Shown here: piece after piece, positions 21,200 through 30,699 of the stretch
How the letters are laid out: the number at the start of each line of letters is the position of its first letter
How positions within the stretch are numbered: position 1 is the first letter of the stretch
NCBI GenBank assembly: GCA_922989275.2
Contig: OV277860.1
Coordinates: 45,702,400 to 45,766,399 of the forward strand
Reading direction: 5' to 3'
From: Gari tellinella
Lineage: Eukaryota > Mollusca > Bivalvia > Cardiida > Psammobiidae
DNA: 64,000 nucleotides
Program-made: the position numbers and the translations under genes
Notes under the pieces: generated by a model
Seen by the model: only the letters and a program-made list of their open reading frames with translations
Database searches by the model: none
Told to the model about the DNA's origin: nothing

Positions 21200-21792
21200 C
21201 AGTTAAAACTCGATAATTCTAAATCACGTTAGTTCGAACATACCCATATTTTAAAGTTAAAACGTGTTAACCTTGAAATACTGGTATGTCCGACTTAAGC
21301 GAGATAGAGTAATCAAAATTGGACATTTGAAATATCATAAAGGTAGATTTAAGGTATTTCGAAGTATCAAGTTTTGACTGTAATTATTGTATGGTCTGAA
21401 GCTTAGCCACGTTTTAACTTTGAAATACGGGTATGTCCGACTTAACCCTTTCCCCCATAGAAGCGATAATAAGCGTTTTTAACTTATTCCTCCGCTGAAG
21501 AAAATGGTTCAAGTTTATACCCTCATGAACAATTACCATTACAAATATTTTATATAGCCTAGCAGATTTTAGCTTAAAGCAGGCTGGAAGTAAAGCAGAA
21601 TGTGCCTTAAAGCACATTCTGCTTTACTTTCAACCAGCTTTAAGTGGTCAAATGTCTTCAAAACTAGAAACAGTCTGAGGTAAAGGGTTAAGCGAGATGG
21701 ATTAATCAAAGTTAGACATATGAAATACTGTTAAGGGTGATTTAAGGGATTTGGAAGTATCGAGTTTCGACTGTAATTGTTGTATGGTCTGT
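21200..21792. repeat. Tandemly duplicated F element and pre-acceptor segment
   Basis: About 100 bp ending TTTTGACTGTAATTATTGTATGGTCTG (21300..21397) is repeated at 21694..21792, directly before the exon 10 acceptor. The F hairpin half preceding it (AATACTGGTATGTCCGACTTAAGCGAG) is likewise present twice, the second time split by the A element at 21446..21687. Confidence 0.8.
21446..21687. mobile_element. Family A element with matched empty site
   Basis: TTAA lies at 21442..21445 and 21688..21691. The duplicated neighbouring segment preserves the uninterrupted target GTCCGACTTAAGCGAGAT at 21288..21305. The element therefore inserted at TTAA with a 4-bp duplication. Confidence 0.92.
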
Positions 21793-21797
21793 ACCAG

Positions 21798-21968
21798 GGC
21801 AAGATGTCTGCAGAGCGGCTGGAAGACGAGCGATCATGCAGTATGGCTAGTGTACTGACGGCACTGGCTTCTGTTATATGTGTGAGCCCGGTGTATGAGA
21901 AGAAAGTCTTGTTTATTGCAATCAAAATGACGAGAGAAAGCAACATCAAGAACGACATGACTACCAGG
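21798..21968 (+). CDS. ATM: ATM exon 10
   Basis: The acceptor is TCTGTACCAG and the donor is AGG|GTAGGT; both sides are phase 0. The peptide includes SVICVSPVYEKKVLFIAIKM, a close match to human [20 protein letters not shown]. It ends NIKNDMTTR. The region just upstream of the acceptor is duplicated transposon DNA. Confidence 0.97.
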
Positions 21969-22306
21969 GTAGGTGTATGAGAGAGTTGCATGCAGTCTTG
22001 GACATTGAAAAATGTCCAGTTCAGAGTTGTTCAAAACAACCAAAATGTAGCTTATTTCTATTTTTAGAAGATAGTCATCACTAGCAGCATTGTCGTCGAA
22101 AATCTTAACGCATGGCTATAATTCTTCAATTGGGTCTTCTACAACCTTCATTTTGGTAAATGTGATCATCTTGATAAGACCTATCCAGACAAACCTAAAT
22201 ATTTAACCAATTGACCTTGACCTTAACATATTTCTGTAAATATAGAAAAAACCCATAGCAATTTCAAAATTTTAGCATGTGACTGTTACTCATTTGAAAG
22301 ACTTAA

Positions 22307-22525
22307 CCCATTACTACATAGTGTATTTCTAGCTTTGAAGACAGTTGATCACTTTGACAGGTTTAAAGTAAAGCAGAATGTATCTTAAGGTGCATTCTGC
22401 TTTACTTTCAACCTGCTTTAAGCTACCATCTGCTAGGATATAGAAAATGTTTCTTAAGATACATATTCTTGACTGTATTCCTTCAGTGGAGGACTAAATA
22501 AAAAGTGTATTTATGGGGTATAGGG
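22307..22525. mobile_element. Family A element
   Basis: TTAA lies at 22303..22306 and 22526..22529. The palindrome reads AAAGTAAAGCAGAATGTATC then GTGCATTCTGCTTTACTTTC, and the right arm is slightly shortened. Confidence 0.8.
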
Positions 22526-22569
22526 TTAAACACAAATTTAACTTCAATTTTTTTCCTTTCTACTTCTAG

Positions 22570-22730
22570 ATGCTGAATAAAGTTGCAGGTGTCCTTCAGT
22601 TTCCAAGTTTGAAGAGCTTCATGGAGAGTCACCTCCCTTTCCTCTTACATCATTGGCTGCTGCATGGTTTTCCCATAGCGGAATTCCCTTGTTTCCTTTT
22701 CTCATGTGACCAGAGGGAGGCATTTTATAG
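22570..22730 (+). CDS. ATM: ATM exon 11
   Basis: The acceptor is CTACTTCTAG and the donor is AG|GTAAAT. The peptide MLNKVAGVLQFPSLKSFMES then HLPFLLHHWLLHGFPIAEFP and FLFSCDQREAFYR aligns with human [20 protein letters not shown] and SFPFILLNYTNIEDFYR. The leading Met is internal, not a start. Confidence 0.97.
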
Positions 22731-22789
22731 GTAAATGATGTTATCCAGGGTTGGAAAAGGGATAAATTGAAAGTTTTAAATATTGTTGT

Positions 22790-23347
22790 GCCCCCGTGAG
22801 AATCAGTCTGAGGATGGGGTATACTGTCCACTGTCTATCCATTCGTTTGTCATTTTGTTTGTCCGTCCCACATATATAGTACATACTTTGTTCAGCTAAC
22901 TCTACCTACAGACTTCAAGTTTCAACCTTATTATTTGGCAGAGTGTTTGCATATACCATAGATGTGCATGTAAACATGATTTTGATCTGCTTTAATTGTT
23001 CACACAATTCAAGCCAGTTGAACTAAGTCATATATTTGTCGGCTGGGGCATCATATTTGTCCTACAGACAAAGCCATCCCTCTAGTCTCCTTTATTTCTC
23101 AACCAAATGCACTCGTTAGAATCATTTCATTGAAACAATAATAATAATCTCATTTTAATCTTATCTTGAAGGTGAAAATCTTATCCCTTCCAAGTGATTG
23201 TTTCGAAGTTATCAATAAACTGTTTAGAAGTTATTAATAAACATGTGAATATGATTGAGTTTGATTTTACGGCACCCCGACACATGAAATGGTCATATGG
23301 CGCCGAGAACAACATCAACATGAGAAAATGTAAATGAAGTCAGTTGT
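22790..23347. other. Intron 11, decayed H/I-type fragment
   Basis: TGTGCCCCCGTGAGAATCAG, TCGTTTGTCATTTTGTTTGTCCG and CAAGTTTCAACCTTATTATTTGGC resemble the start and core of H/I elements. No 3' end was found. Nothing was recognised in 23070..23347. Confidence 0.4.
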
Positions 23348-23541
23348 CAGGGCTCCAGATAAAGGGGGGTATTTCAAAAATTAAAATCTTTATTTCTACA
23401 TTAAACCCTATGGTGTCACTACTCATTAGAATCATCTCGAAGAGACGATTCTAATGAGTAGTAACACCATAGGATTTGGTACTGAAATGAGTGAGAAAAT
23501 GTTGGATTTGTTCAGTTAACCTCCTCTTATCTAGAGCCCTG
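23348..23541. mobile_element. Family C element abutting exon 12 acceptor
   Basis: The ends are CAGGGCTCCAGATAAAG and CTTATCTAGAGCCCTG, flanked by GTTGT. It ends 14 bp before exon 12, so the acceptor is only GTTGTCCACTTCAG beyond the element and any branch point must lie within the C sequence. Confidence 0.82.
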
Positions 23542-23555
23542 GTTGTCCACTTCAG

Positions 23556-23808
23556 GAAATATATAAGCCTAATAGTACCAGAGTTGATAATCACAAGAAA
23601 CATGGAGGCTGTAGAAACGGTTGCTATGGCGATACAGAGAGACAAGACTGAGCTAGTGAGAGACTGTGTACCAAGAATAGTTGTTCACATCTTGCCCCTG
23701 TTTGCTGCTAGTGGTATGGGCGAGGCCCAGGATAGCGCTGGTGTCATGAAGAGAACGAAAAGAGCCCGGGCTTGCTATGATCTGCTAATTGCCCAACTCT
23801 CACAAGAG
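23556..23808 (+). CDS. ATM: ATM exon 12
   Basis: The acceptor is GTCCACTTCAG and the donor is GAG|GTACCG. AG+G gives Arg, then KYISLIVPELIITRNMEAVE, matching human [20 protein letters not shown], and LVRDCVPRIVVHILPLFAAS, matching human [20 protein letters not shown]. It ends YDLLIAQLSQE. Confidence 0.97.
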
Positions 23809-23811
23809 GTA

Positions 23812-24110
23812 CCGTAACGACCCTAAGTATTGAAACAGACTGGCCTGAGCAAACAGTGTAGACCCTGACGGAGCAGTCTGATCAGGGTCTACACTGTTTA
23901 CTATTCAGTTTGCACATTTTGGACTAATTACTGTGTGTTAAAAGCAATTAGTAGAGTTTTTAGGATAATTAAAGCAGATATACATTTATTACAAGGTGCC
24001 CCAGTTGTAAGGATTTTTCACAGTAAAAAGATTACATGATCAATTCTAGTACAGTAATACGCTGCATTATTGTCTAATTAAAGAGAAAAGTAACCCATTA
24101 CACCATAGAT
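23812..24110. repeat. Palindromic repeat at the exon 12 donor
   Basis: CCGTAACGACCCTAAG..GCAAACAGTGTAGACCCTGA then GATCAGGGTCTACACTGTTT forms a hairpin also seen at 11630..11734. It begins within a few bases of the donor. The region 23905..24090 is unassigned. Confidence 0.55.
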
Positions 24111-24575
24111 ACACCTTAACTCTTTCCTCCCTGAAACCTCAAATGGTCAATTCTAGTTTTCAATTAAGTCTAGTCCATTTTTGACATTTTAGGGTTGATT
24201 TTTGCAATATTTGTCAAAATGACAAACAGTGTAGACCCTGATCAGAGGTCTCCTTAAGGAGCCCTCTGATCAGGGTTTACACTGTTTGCATAGGACAAGT
24301 GTACTTTTCACAGGTTCACTGTTTGCAAATGACGCATATATGCGTGACTAGGGTTCAAAGAGTTAAGTTATTCCTTGTACAGTGAAAATAGTTCTGCTTT
24401 ATACAGTCACGACTATGCACCAAAAGAATTACTTTCTATATTCTAGCAGATGGTAGCGTAAAGCAGACTAAAAGTAAAGCAGAATGTGCCTTAAGACACA
24501 TTCTGCTTTACTCTCAACCTGCTTCAAGTTGTCACCTGTCTTCAAAACTAGAAACAGGTTATGGGATAATGGGCT
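24095..24575. mobile_element. Family A element split by family B (24120..24362)
   Basis: A left end TAACCCATTACACCATAGAT is broken at TTAA (24116..24119) by a complete B element, then resumes after TTAA 24363..24366 with GTTATTCC..CAGTCACGACTATG and the A palindrome up to GGTTATGGGATAATGGG. Confidence 0.82.
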
Positions 24576-24777
24576 GAAGGTTAGTTGAGATTACAATTGT
24601 TTACATAACTACCCCTGTTTTCTATAGCCAACAAAGATCACGAATATCCTTGTCTCCAATGTGTGAGATCAATTTGATGACATCACTATTTATAATGGTG
24701 TTTTGACGTCCCCAGGATTAAAAAGATGCCTATTGCTTTAAAAAATAGCTTGAAATTGTTGGTTTTGTGAGAAAAAA

Positions 24778-24933
24778 AATCTGTCACTCGTCGATGTTTA
24801 AGACAAGTTGATCTCAAACTCGTCTAGAATAGAAAAGTTATTAAGCTTGCCAAGGCTCGCTATATAATATTTCAATTCTAGACTCGTTTGAGATCAGCTT
24901 GTCTTAAACATTGACTCATGACAGATCCTATAT
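24778..24933. mobile_element. Fold-back element, relative of 17624..17786
   Basis: Arms GATGTTTAAGACAAGTTGAT and ATCAGCTTGTCTTAAACATT meet at GCTTGCCAAGGCTCGC. The right end is 15 bp from exon 13. Confidence 0.7.
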
Positions 24934-24948
24934 TTTATATTTGGTCAG

Positions 24949-25043
24949 GTTGTAGATAGACAGATTGTAAACAACTTGGAGGAGGTGGTGGTGAACATCT
25001 TAATGTGTTTGTATGACATAGACCAAGATAGTGGAGACTTATG
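24949..25043 (+). CDS. ATM: ATM exon 13
   Basis: The acceptor is TATTTGGTCAG and the donor is TG|GTGAGT. The peptide VVDRQIVNNLEEVVVNILMC then LYDIDQDSGDL aligns with human [20 protein letters not shown] and MTLHEPANSS. The final split codon TG+C is Cys. Confidence 0.94.
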
Positions 25044-25060
25044 GTGAGTCACCCTGTTAA

Positions 25061-25535
25061 CCCATCTACTCCATTTATACACCTTAACCTATTACCTCAT
25101 AAATACACCTTTTTACACCTTTAATTTTATTTATCCACTGAAGAAAATAGTTCCATTTTAAACAGTAATGAATATGTATCAAAAGAAATATTTTATATAT
25201 TCTAGTAGATGGTAGCTGAAAGTAAAGCAGAATGCGCAGTAAGGCACATTATGCTTTACTTTCAGCCTGCTTTAAGTAGTCACCTTTTTTCAAAATTAGA
25301 AACAGGCTATGTGGTAAAGGATTAAAGGCTTTTTTACGCCTTTGATTTATTCCTCCACAGAAGAAAAAAGTTTCAATTTATACAGTCATAAGTATGCAAC
25401 ATAAATATTTTCAACTCTTAAAGGTGACAGCTTCAAGCTGGCTGGTATTAAACCAAAACATACATTAATGTGCATACTGCTTTACTTACAACCTGCTTTA
25501 AGTAGTCCCCTTTCTTTAAAACTAAAAACAGACAA
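25061..25535. mobile_element. Two family A copies, decayed
   Basis: The first starts TTAA|CCCATCTACTCCAT, 18 bp after the exon 13 donor, and carries GAAAGTAAAGCAGAATGCGC with GCTTTACTTTCAGCCTGC. The second, from about 25325, lacks most of its left arm. Confidence 0.65.
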
Positions 25536-25628
25536 AGGGTTAAGAGACAACACTGGTTTCATAGGACAAGTAAATCCTTCACAAGTACACTGTTTGCTAA
25601 AGGGGCATATCCATTCCCTAGTGTTTAA

Positions 25629-25872
25629 CCCTTTCCCCCATAGAAGCACTTTTTAGGGCATTCATTTTATTCCTCCGCTGAAGAAAATAGTTCCAATTTA
25701 TACAGTCATGAATATGTATCATAAGGAATATTTTCATTTTTCTAGCAGGTGGCAACTTAAAGCAGGCTGAAAGTAAAGCAAAATGCGCCTTAAGGCGCAT
25801 TCTGCTTTTCTTTCAACCTGCTTTAAATAGTCACTTATTTTCAAAACTAGATACAGGCTATGGGGTAGAGGG
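25629..25872. mobile_element. Family A element, intact TTAA boundaries
   Basis: TTAA lies at 25625..25628 and 25873..25876. The left end is CCCTTTCCCCCATAGAAGC and the palindrome is AAAATGCGCCTTAAGGCGCATT. Confidence 0.85.
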
Positions 25873-25999
25873 TTAATAGGTTAAAACAGAGGGCTTCTAA
25901 ATGTAACTTTCTTTCTTACATTTTGGATAATAACAGCTTCCTGTCTCTTGTCTTCCTCATAGTGTCTGGTCTAGGACATAGGCAAAGTGTGTAGGCTCT

Positions 26000-26356
26000 G
26001 ACCAAGATTGTGTACATTGTTCGGAGAGAGTTGTTATAGGGAGGGAAAATTAAGAGTTGGCTCACATTTGCACACAGCTTGAATCCAGATCAGACGCCAC
26101 GTTACGTGGCATCTGATCTGGATTCAAGCTGTAAACTTTGTAACTCGTCATTAAATTTCTTCTGTCAAAATGTCCACTAATATGTAACTAAGAGAAAAAT
26201 CAGCAGACAACAATTTTAAGCATACATTATTTAGCAGTGAAAGGGTTAGAAATAAGTGTCTTGTTTGGGAAACTGAAGCAAGGGTTGCTGTAAGGAGGGA
26301 ATCGATGTTGGCAGAGATGTTTTGGGGAGTGAGCACTGTATCAAGTTTTGACTGTA
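26000..26356. mobile_element. Family O remnant before exon 14
   Basis: GTTATAGGGAGGGAAAATTA, the hairpin GCTTGAATCCAGATCAGACG opposite CATCTGATCTGGATTCAAGC, and GCTGTAAGGAGGGAATCGAT match O. The left end is missing. An F-like end (AAGTTTTGACTGTA) follows, ending 26 bp from exon 14. Confidence 0.65.
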
Positions 26357-26381
26357 TAACTGTATATATGACACCTTGCAG

Positions 26382-26508
26382 CAATTCTAACCCAGAGCCA
26401 AACCCACCAAGCTACAACTCCTACGTGATCACTTCTACCCTGGATTACATCACCAAGAGCTTTTCTGGAGGAGGCAAAACACTCGTAGAGATATTGTCCA
26501 AAACTCCA
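26382..26508 (+). CDS. ATM: ATM exon 14 with proline-rich motif
   Basis: The acceptor is ACACCTTGCAG and the donor is CCA|GTAAGT. After the split Cys it reads NSNPEPNPPSYNSYVITSTL, aligning with human [20 protein letters not shown], then TLVEILSKTP (human SILEILSKSP). Human residues 1373-1382 in this segment bind the SH3 domain of c-Abl. The PxPNPPxxxS core is kept here. That a mollusc Abl binds it is inference. Confidence 0.97.
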
Positions 26509-26519
26509 GTAAGTCATCA

Positions 26520-26830
26520 GTGTTGACCCATTACCCAATAAATACACCTTTTCACACCTTCAGTTATTAATTCCTGCACTGAAGAAAATAGGTCTACTTT
26601 ATACAATTGTAAATATGTACCACAAGAGTATTTCCATACCTTAGCAGATGATAGCTTGAAACAGGCTAAAAGTAAAGCAGAATATAAGGAGCATTCAACC
26701 AGCTTCATTAGGTTTAATCTGACCAATCAAATGCTTGAGAACAATCTAAGTCAACAAATGCTTGAGAACAATCTAAGTCAACTCAAAAGCGTTATGCTAA
26801 ACCTTTGGGCTTGGTTTGTTTCTATATTAA
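26520..26830. repeat. Family A remnant and 34-bp duplication
   Basis: GACCCATTACCCAATAAATA at 26525 starts a truncated A element that ends near 26692. AAATGCTTGAGAACAATCTA plus AGTCAAC is then present twice (about 26727..26753 and 26757..26783), part of a repeat (TCAACTCAAAAGCGTTATGC) related to fold-backs at 41962 and 44026. Confidence 0.65.
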
Positions 26831-26833
26831 CAG

Positions 26834-27048
26834 GACAGTATACAGAAAATACTACTGGAGCTGGCTACCAGCTTGTTCACAAGTCATAGACTGGCAGAGA
26901 GGAGGCGTGTCTTAATGGCCTATCAGCTGTTTGTTAGACTGCTTCTCAAACAGTTCAACACCAAGCTAGGTGGCTCCTGGGCCTATGGGCTGAGAGAAGT
27001 GATCGTCAGACTGGTCTACCTGATCAAAGATATGACAGCACCTTGTCT
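26834..27048 (+). CDS. ATM: ATM exon 15
   Basis: The acceptor is ATATTAACAG and the donor is CT|GTAAGT. The peptide DSIQKILLELATSLFTSHRL and LMAYQLFVRLLLKQFNTKLG then GSWAYGLREVIVRLVYLIKD aligns throughout with human [20 protein letters not shown] and [20 protein letters not shown]. It is one of the clearest exons. Confidence 0.98.
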
Positions 27049-27139
27049 GTAAGTAGAACATTTTAGCTGTTTTCTTCATAAATATTTCAATATTACAGGG
27101 CTGCCATTTCTACGGAGTTTTCCTAAATCTCCGGATTTT

Positions 27140-27270
27140 TCCCCAGAACATAGTAACTTAAAGCAGGCTGAAAGTAAAGCAGAATGCGCCCTAAGGCGCA
27201 TTCTGCTTTACTTACAGCCTGCTTTAAGTAGTTGCATGTCAACAAAACAAGAAAAAGGCTAATAGGTAAA
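27140..27270. mobile_element. Family A palindrome fragment
   Basis: AGTAACTTAAAGCAGGCTGA to GCTTTAAGTAGTTGCATGTC keeps the central palindrome (GCAGAATGCGCCCTAAGGCG) but lacks both TTAA ends. The flanks 27060..27140 and 27270..27730 contain nothing recognisable. Confidence 0.65.
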
Positions 27271-27732
27271 GGTACGATTCGTTAAATCGCACTTGAAAAA
27301 TGCAAATTTGAAAATCTTAGGATTTTTCATGTCAACTTATGGCAGCCCTGATATTAACTTGAAACTATGAATACTTCTTTGTTATCAAAAGCATATTTCA
27401 TTACAACAAGGCAGACAGCCCAATGATTTGATTTTTAGAGTTATTGCCCTTGATTAGAAATTGGGTTCAATTGAATTTTCTAAATTATACTAGGAAAGGT
27501 ATCTAATTGAAAGTGAAAAATGACATCTATCACAACATTTAAGTATTAAGAATGAGAACGTCGAGCATCCAGCATCAGTTTGCAGGGCTCTTGTTTCATT
27601 GTATTACCATTTCACATCTTTACCTATTCCTCGTAGGAAGTGAGTGGGACCGAATTTTGAAATATATGGTAAAGATCTACCCTAAATAGTCACAAGTGAA
27701 CCAGACTTTATTGGAACAAGAATTGTCTATTT

Positions 27733-27942
27733 AATGCATTCTCCCCTAAATATACCTTTATATGCCTTTTTATGCCTTTAATTTATTGCTTCACTAAAGA
27801 AAATAGTTCCACTTTATAGTCATGAATATGCACCATGAGAACTACTTTCTTCTAGATCCTAGCAGATGGTAGCTTAAAGCAGGATGAAAGTAAAGTAGAA
27901 TGTGTCTTAAAGCGTAGAATCAGGCTACAGGCTAATGGGTTA
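27733..27942. mobile_element. Family A remnant with deletion
   Basis: TATGCCTTTTTATGCCTTTAATTTATTGC and GCAGGATGAAAGTAAAGTAG are family A. The right palindrome arm is gone and the copy ends CTACAGGCTAATGGG then TTAA. Confidence 0.65.
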
Positions 27943-27997
27943 AAGTTTATCACGGATAAATGATTCAAACAAGACTGGGTGTATTTCTGATTTCTAG

Positions 27998-28097
27998 ATT
28001 TGGATGTCCAGAGAGCCCATACCGAGAGGCTATAGCTAGTATGGCCCTACAGCTAGTGAGGGAGGTGTGTGTTGTTGGAGTAGAGTGCTGTCCACAG
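27998..28097 (+). CDS. ATM: ATM exon 16
   Basis: The acceptor is TGATTTCTAG and the donor is CAG|GTATGT. CT+A gives Leu, then FGCPESPYREAIASMALQLV and REVCVVGVECCPQ, matching human [20 protein letters not shown]. A family A element begins 16 bp after the donor. Confidence 0.94.
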
Positions 28098-28113
28098 GTA
28101 TGTCAGAAAGTAT

Positions 28114-28352
28114 AACCCATTACCCCATAAATATGCCCTTTTACGCCTTCATTTTACTCCTGCACTGTAACAAATAGGTCCAATTTATACAGTCATGAAT
28201 ATGTTTATAAAAAACATTTTCTATATTCTAGCAGATGGTAGCTTAAAGCAGGCTGAAAGTAAAGCAGAATGCGCTTTTCTGCTTTACTTTTAGCCTGCTT
28301 TGAGTTGTTGCCTATCTTCAATACTAGGAACGAGCTATGGGGTAAAGGGATA
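28114..28352. mobile_element. Family A element
   Basis: TATAACCCATTACCCCATAA at 28110 to GCTATGGGGTAAAGGG at 28350. The central palindrome is shortened to GCAGAATGCGCTTTTCTGCTTT. The TTAA sites are mutated to ATAA and ATAA. Confidence 0.75.
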
Positions 28353-28434
28353 ACCTGAAAATCTAGTTAAAATGTTTTCAGGATTAAGAAATATAACAAG
28401 CTGTTCAAACAGTGTTGAATTTGCCATTGTTTAA

Positions 28435-28665
28435 CTCTTTCCTCCCTGAAACTATTAATGGACAATTCCATTTAAGACTAGTCTATTTCTGACTTTTAAG
28501 AGTTTTTGTCAATGTTTGGCATTGCGACAAACAGTGAAGACCCTGATTAGAGGGCTCCTAGGAGCCCTCTGATCTGGGTCTTCACTGTTTGTATAGGACA
28601 AGTGTACTATACACATGTACACTGTTTGCAAAGGACGCCAATATGCGGGACTAGGGTTCAAAGGG
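28435..28665. mobile_element. Family B element, complete
   Basis: TTAA lies at 28431..28434 and 28666..28669. The hairpin is GAGGGCTCCTAGGAGCCCTC, flanked by CAAACAGTGAAGACCCTG and GGTCTTCACTGTTTG. Confidence 0.85.
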
Positions 28666-28741
28666 TTAAGACAAGTACAGTGCTCCATCCCAACAACTGC
28701 CCTCTGAACAATGCTTGCTGCCATTCTCTTGACATGACAAT

Positions 28742-28903
28742 TATGTCAAACCCTTTCACCACTGAAATCTGCTTAAAAGTGTTGTCTGCTAATTTCTCAA
28801 AGTCACATATTGGACAATTTGACAGGAAAAAAAAGACGAGTGACAAACAGCTTGAATCGAAATTAGACCCCACGTTATGCGTCTTACAGCAGTTAAAGGG
28901 TTG
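28742..28903. mobile_element. Family D/O remnant
   Basis: CAAACCCTTTCACCACTGAA, TGTTGTCTGCTAATTTC and GTGACAAACAGCTTGAATCG are inverted D/O sequence. It is truncated at the L element that follows. Confidence 0.55.
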
Positions 28904-28905
28904 TA

Positions 28906-30554
28906 CAGTCAAACCTGTGAACAACAGCCACCTGTGGGAACTAGCAAAACTGGCCGTTGTTCACAGGTGGCTGTTGTTCGCAGGTGTGCAAAATGGCTAA
29001 GTTTTCATCAACTACATGTACTGAATTTTATATCTACAAGGGACAGTACAAGTACGCAAGTAATGAAAGAGAAACATTTGATACCTTTAAACTCTAAGTT
29101 ATTTATCTATTTAAATATTAAAAATATTTATTTGCTTAAGAATTCAGTCTTTGAAGTTTCAATAAATATCACGACCATTATCTTTCTTTTGAACGGATAT
29201 CCGTGTTAAAAGTAAATGTCTCGGTAGATAGCAAACTCTGAAGGGTTTTGGTCACGTGATCGCATTCTCTCATTTTGATTGGTACATGTAGATATGGATA
29301 TTTGAATGATGTTCCATCGCCGCTTTCGAGAAAATACGGAAAAGGGCGGGTAACTCAAAGGACGAATAGCTTCGAAATCATCTCGTTTAATAAGAACGAA
29401 GGACTTTTCAAAAGCCGATATTTTCATTATTTGCTTGTCTGAATGATTAATTTGTTGCTCTGATTCTTAAATGTACTGGGCTTTTCTTCATTTCAATGGA
29501 AACACTCACAGTACACCGTGAATTTATTGCTGGTGTAAAGTTTATTTGGAAAGGACGCCATTTATGATAATGAGGTTATGACTAAAACACGGACATTGCC
29601 GAACATAAATGTTGACGTGATATGACGGCAGTTGTTGAATATTAGAATCTATAGCACAGTCTGTTGGTTTTAGCACCTTTACCCGCTCAGCGACAGTAAC
29701 TCGGAAACTTCATCGACTAGAGTAGACGGCATTGTTAATTTTCCAATTTATCTTTGACTTTGTAACGTGTACCGGGCCGGTCACCCATCCAGTTATTAAC
29801 CGCGCAGAACGTTGCTTAATTTCGCCGGTCACCCATCCAGTTATTAACCGCGCAGAACGTTGCTTAACTTCGGAACTGAGACAACTTTTTAAAGCGTAAT
29901 GATTAAACTAGAAATGACTTTTTTATTTCACGATTTCGTATCTGCAAAGGTTTCTTACATCAAAACAAAAAACAATTAATCACCAATGACTAATCTGGAT
30001 AAGGCCATTTTAGAAATCGCCAAATCATTTGTTTAAACTGGACAACGTGATTATAAACAATCATACAAACATAAGCAGCAACGGACATCTTCAATATTAA
30101 TTAGCCAACATATAAAAACAAACATTTTTTTTGAAATTCTTTCATCATAATGTGGCTTATTTTTAACCCAAAAGTCGGTTGCAAACTGTCATTAGCACCT
30201 TAGAATTTGCTTCCAATTATATAACCAAGCGCATCCATAACAAAGATGGCGGCCGACATTGGCGAAATTGCACCCATTCAATCGTGTTATTTGGCTGCTG
30301 TAAGAGGTGTTAAAAACAGCCGAATTAGTGACCGCCGGCCACGATCGGCAGGTGACACCTCTGTGTCTCAGCCTGGCCGCTGTTTGGGGTAAAGCGTGTC
30401 AAAAAGAGCCAGTTTAAGTGACCGTTGGCCGCGGTCGGCAGGAGACCGTTATTCAGAGGTCAATTAAGAAGGAAAATGGCCGGGAGGAATTCAGACTGGC
30501 CGTTGTTGACAGGTGACCGTTGTTCGGAGGTGACCGTTCAGACAGGTTTGACTG
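28906..30554. mobile_element. Element L1, TA-flanked, carrying 5S-derived DNA
   Basis: The 12-bp ends CAGTCAAACCTG and CAGGTTTGACTG are perfect inverses flanked by TA (28904..28905, 30555..30556). Subterminal copies of GTTGTTCACAGGTGGC and GCAGGTGACC-type motifs occur inside each end. No transposase was recognised. It ends 19 bp from exon 17. The shorter L2 at 56304..57500 has the same ends. Confidence 0.82.
29776..29880 (-). ncRNA. 5S rRNA-derived fragment, duplicated
   Basis: Read on the minus strand, GAAGTTAAGCAACGTT, CGGTTAATAACTGGATGGGT and GACC correspond to the 3' half of metazoan 5S rRNA, including the internal-promoter A box, intermediate element and C box regions. A 48-bp unit (29776..29823) is repeated at 29824..29871 with one difference (AATTTC versus AACTTC). 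The 5' third of 5S is absent beyond CTCAGTTCC, so this is not a functional 5S gene. Confidence 0.75.
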
Positions 30555-30573
30555 TATATTTTGTATGTTGTAG

Positions 30574-30651
30574 GAGATGATGAAGTATTTACCCATGTTA
30601 ACTAGTCACTTGGTGTCCACAGTTCAGATGGAGGGAGATGTCAAAGAACAG
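30574..30651 (+). CDS. ATM: ATM exon 17 (78 bp)
   Basis: The acceptor is TTGTATGTTGTAG and the donor is CAG|GTAAAT; both sides are phase 0. The peptide EMMKYLPMLTSHLVSTVQME then GDVKEQ matches human [20 protein letters not shown] and VEVQKQ. The element L1 boundary is 19 bp upstream. Confidence 0.93.
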
Positions 30652-30699
30652 GTAAATAGTACAGTCATGCCTAACTGCTTCTCTTTCAGTCTGATTTAA

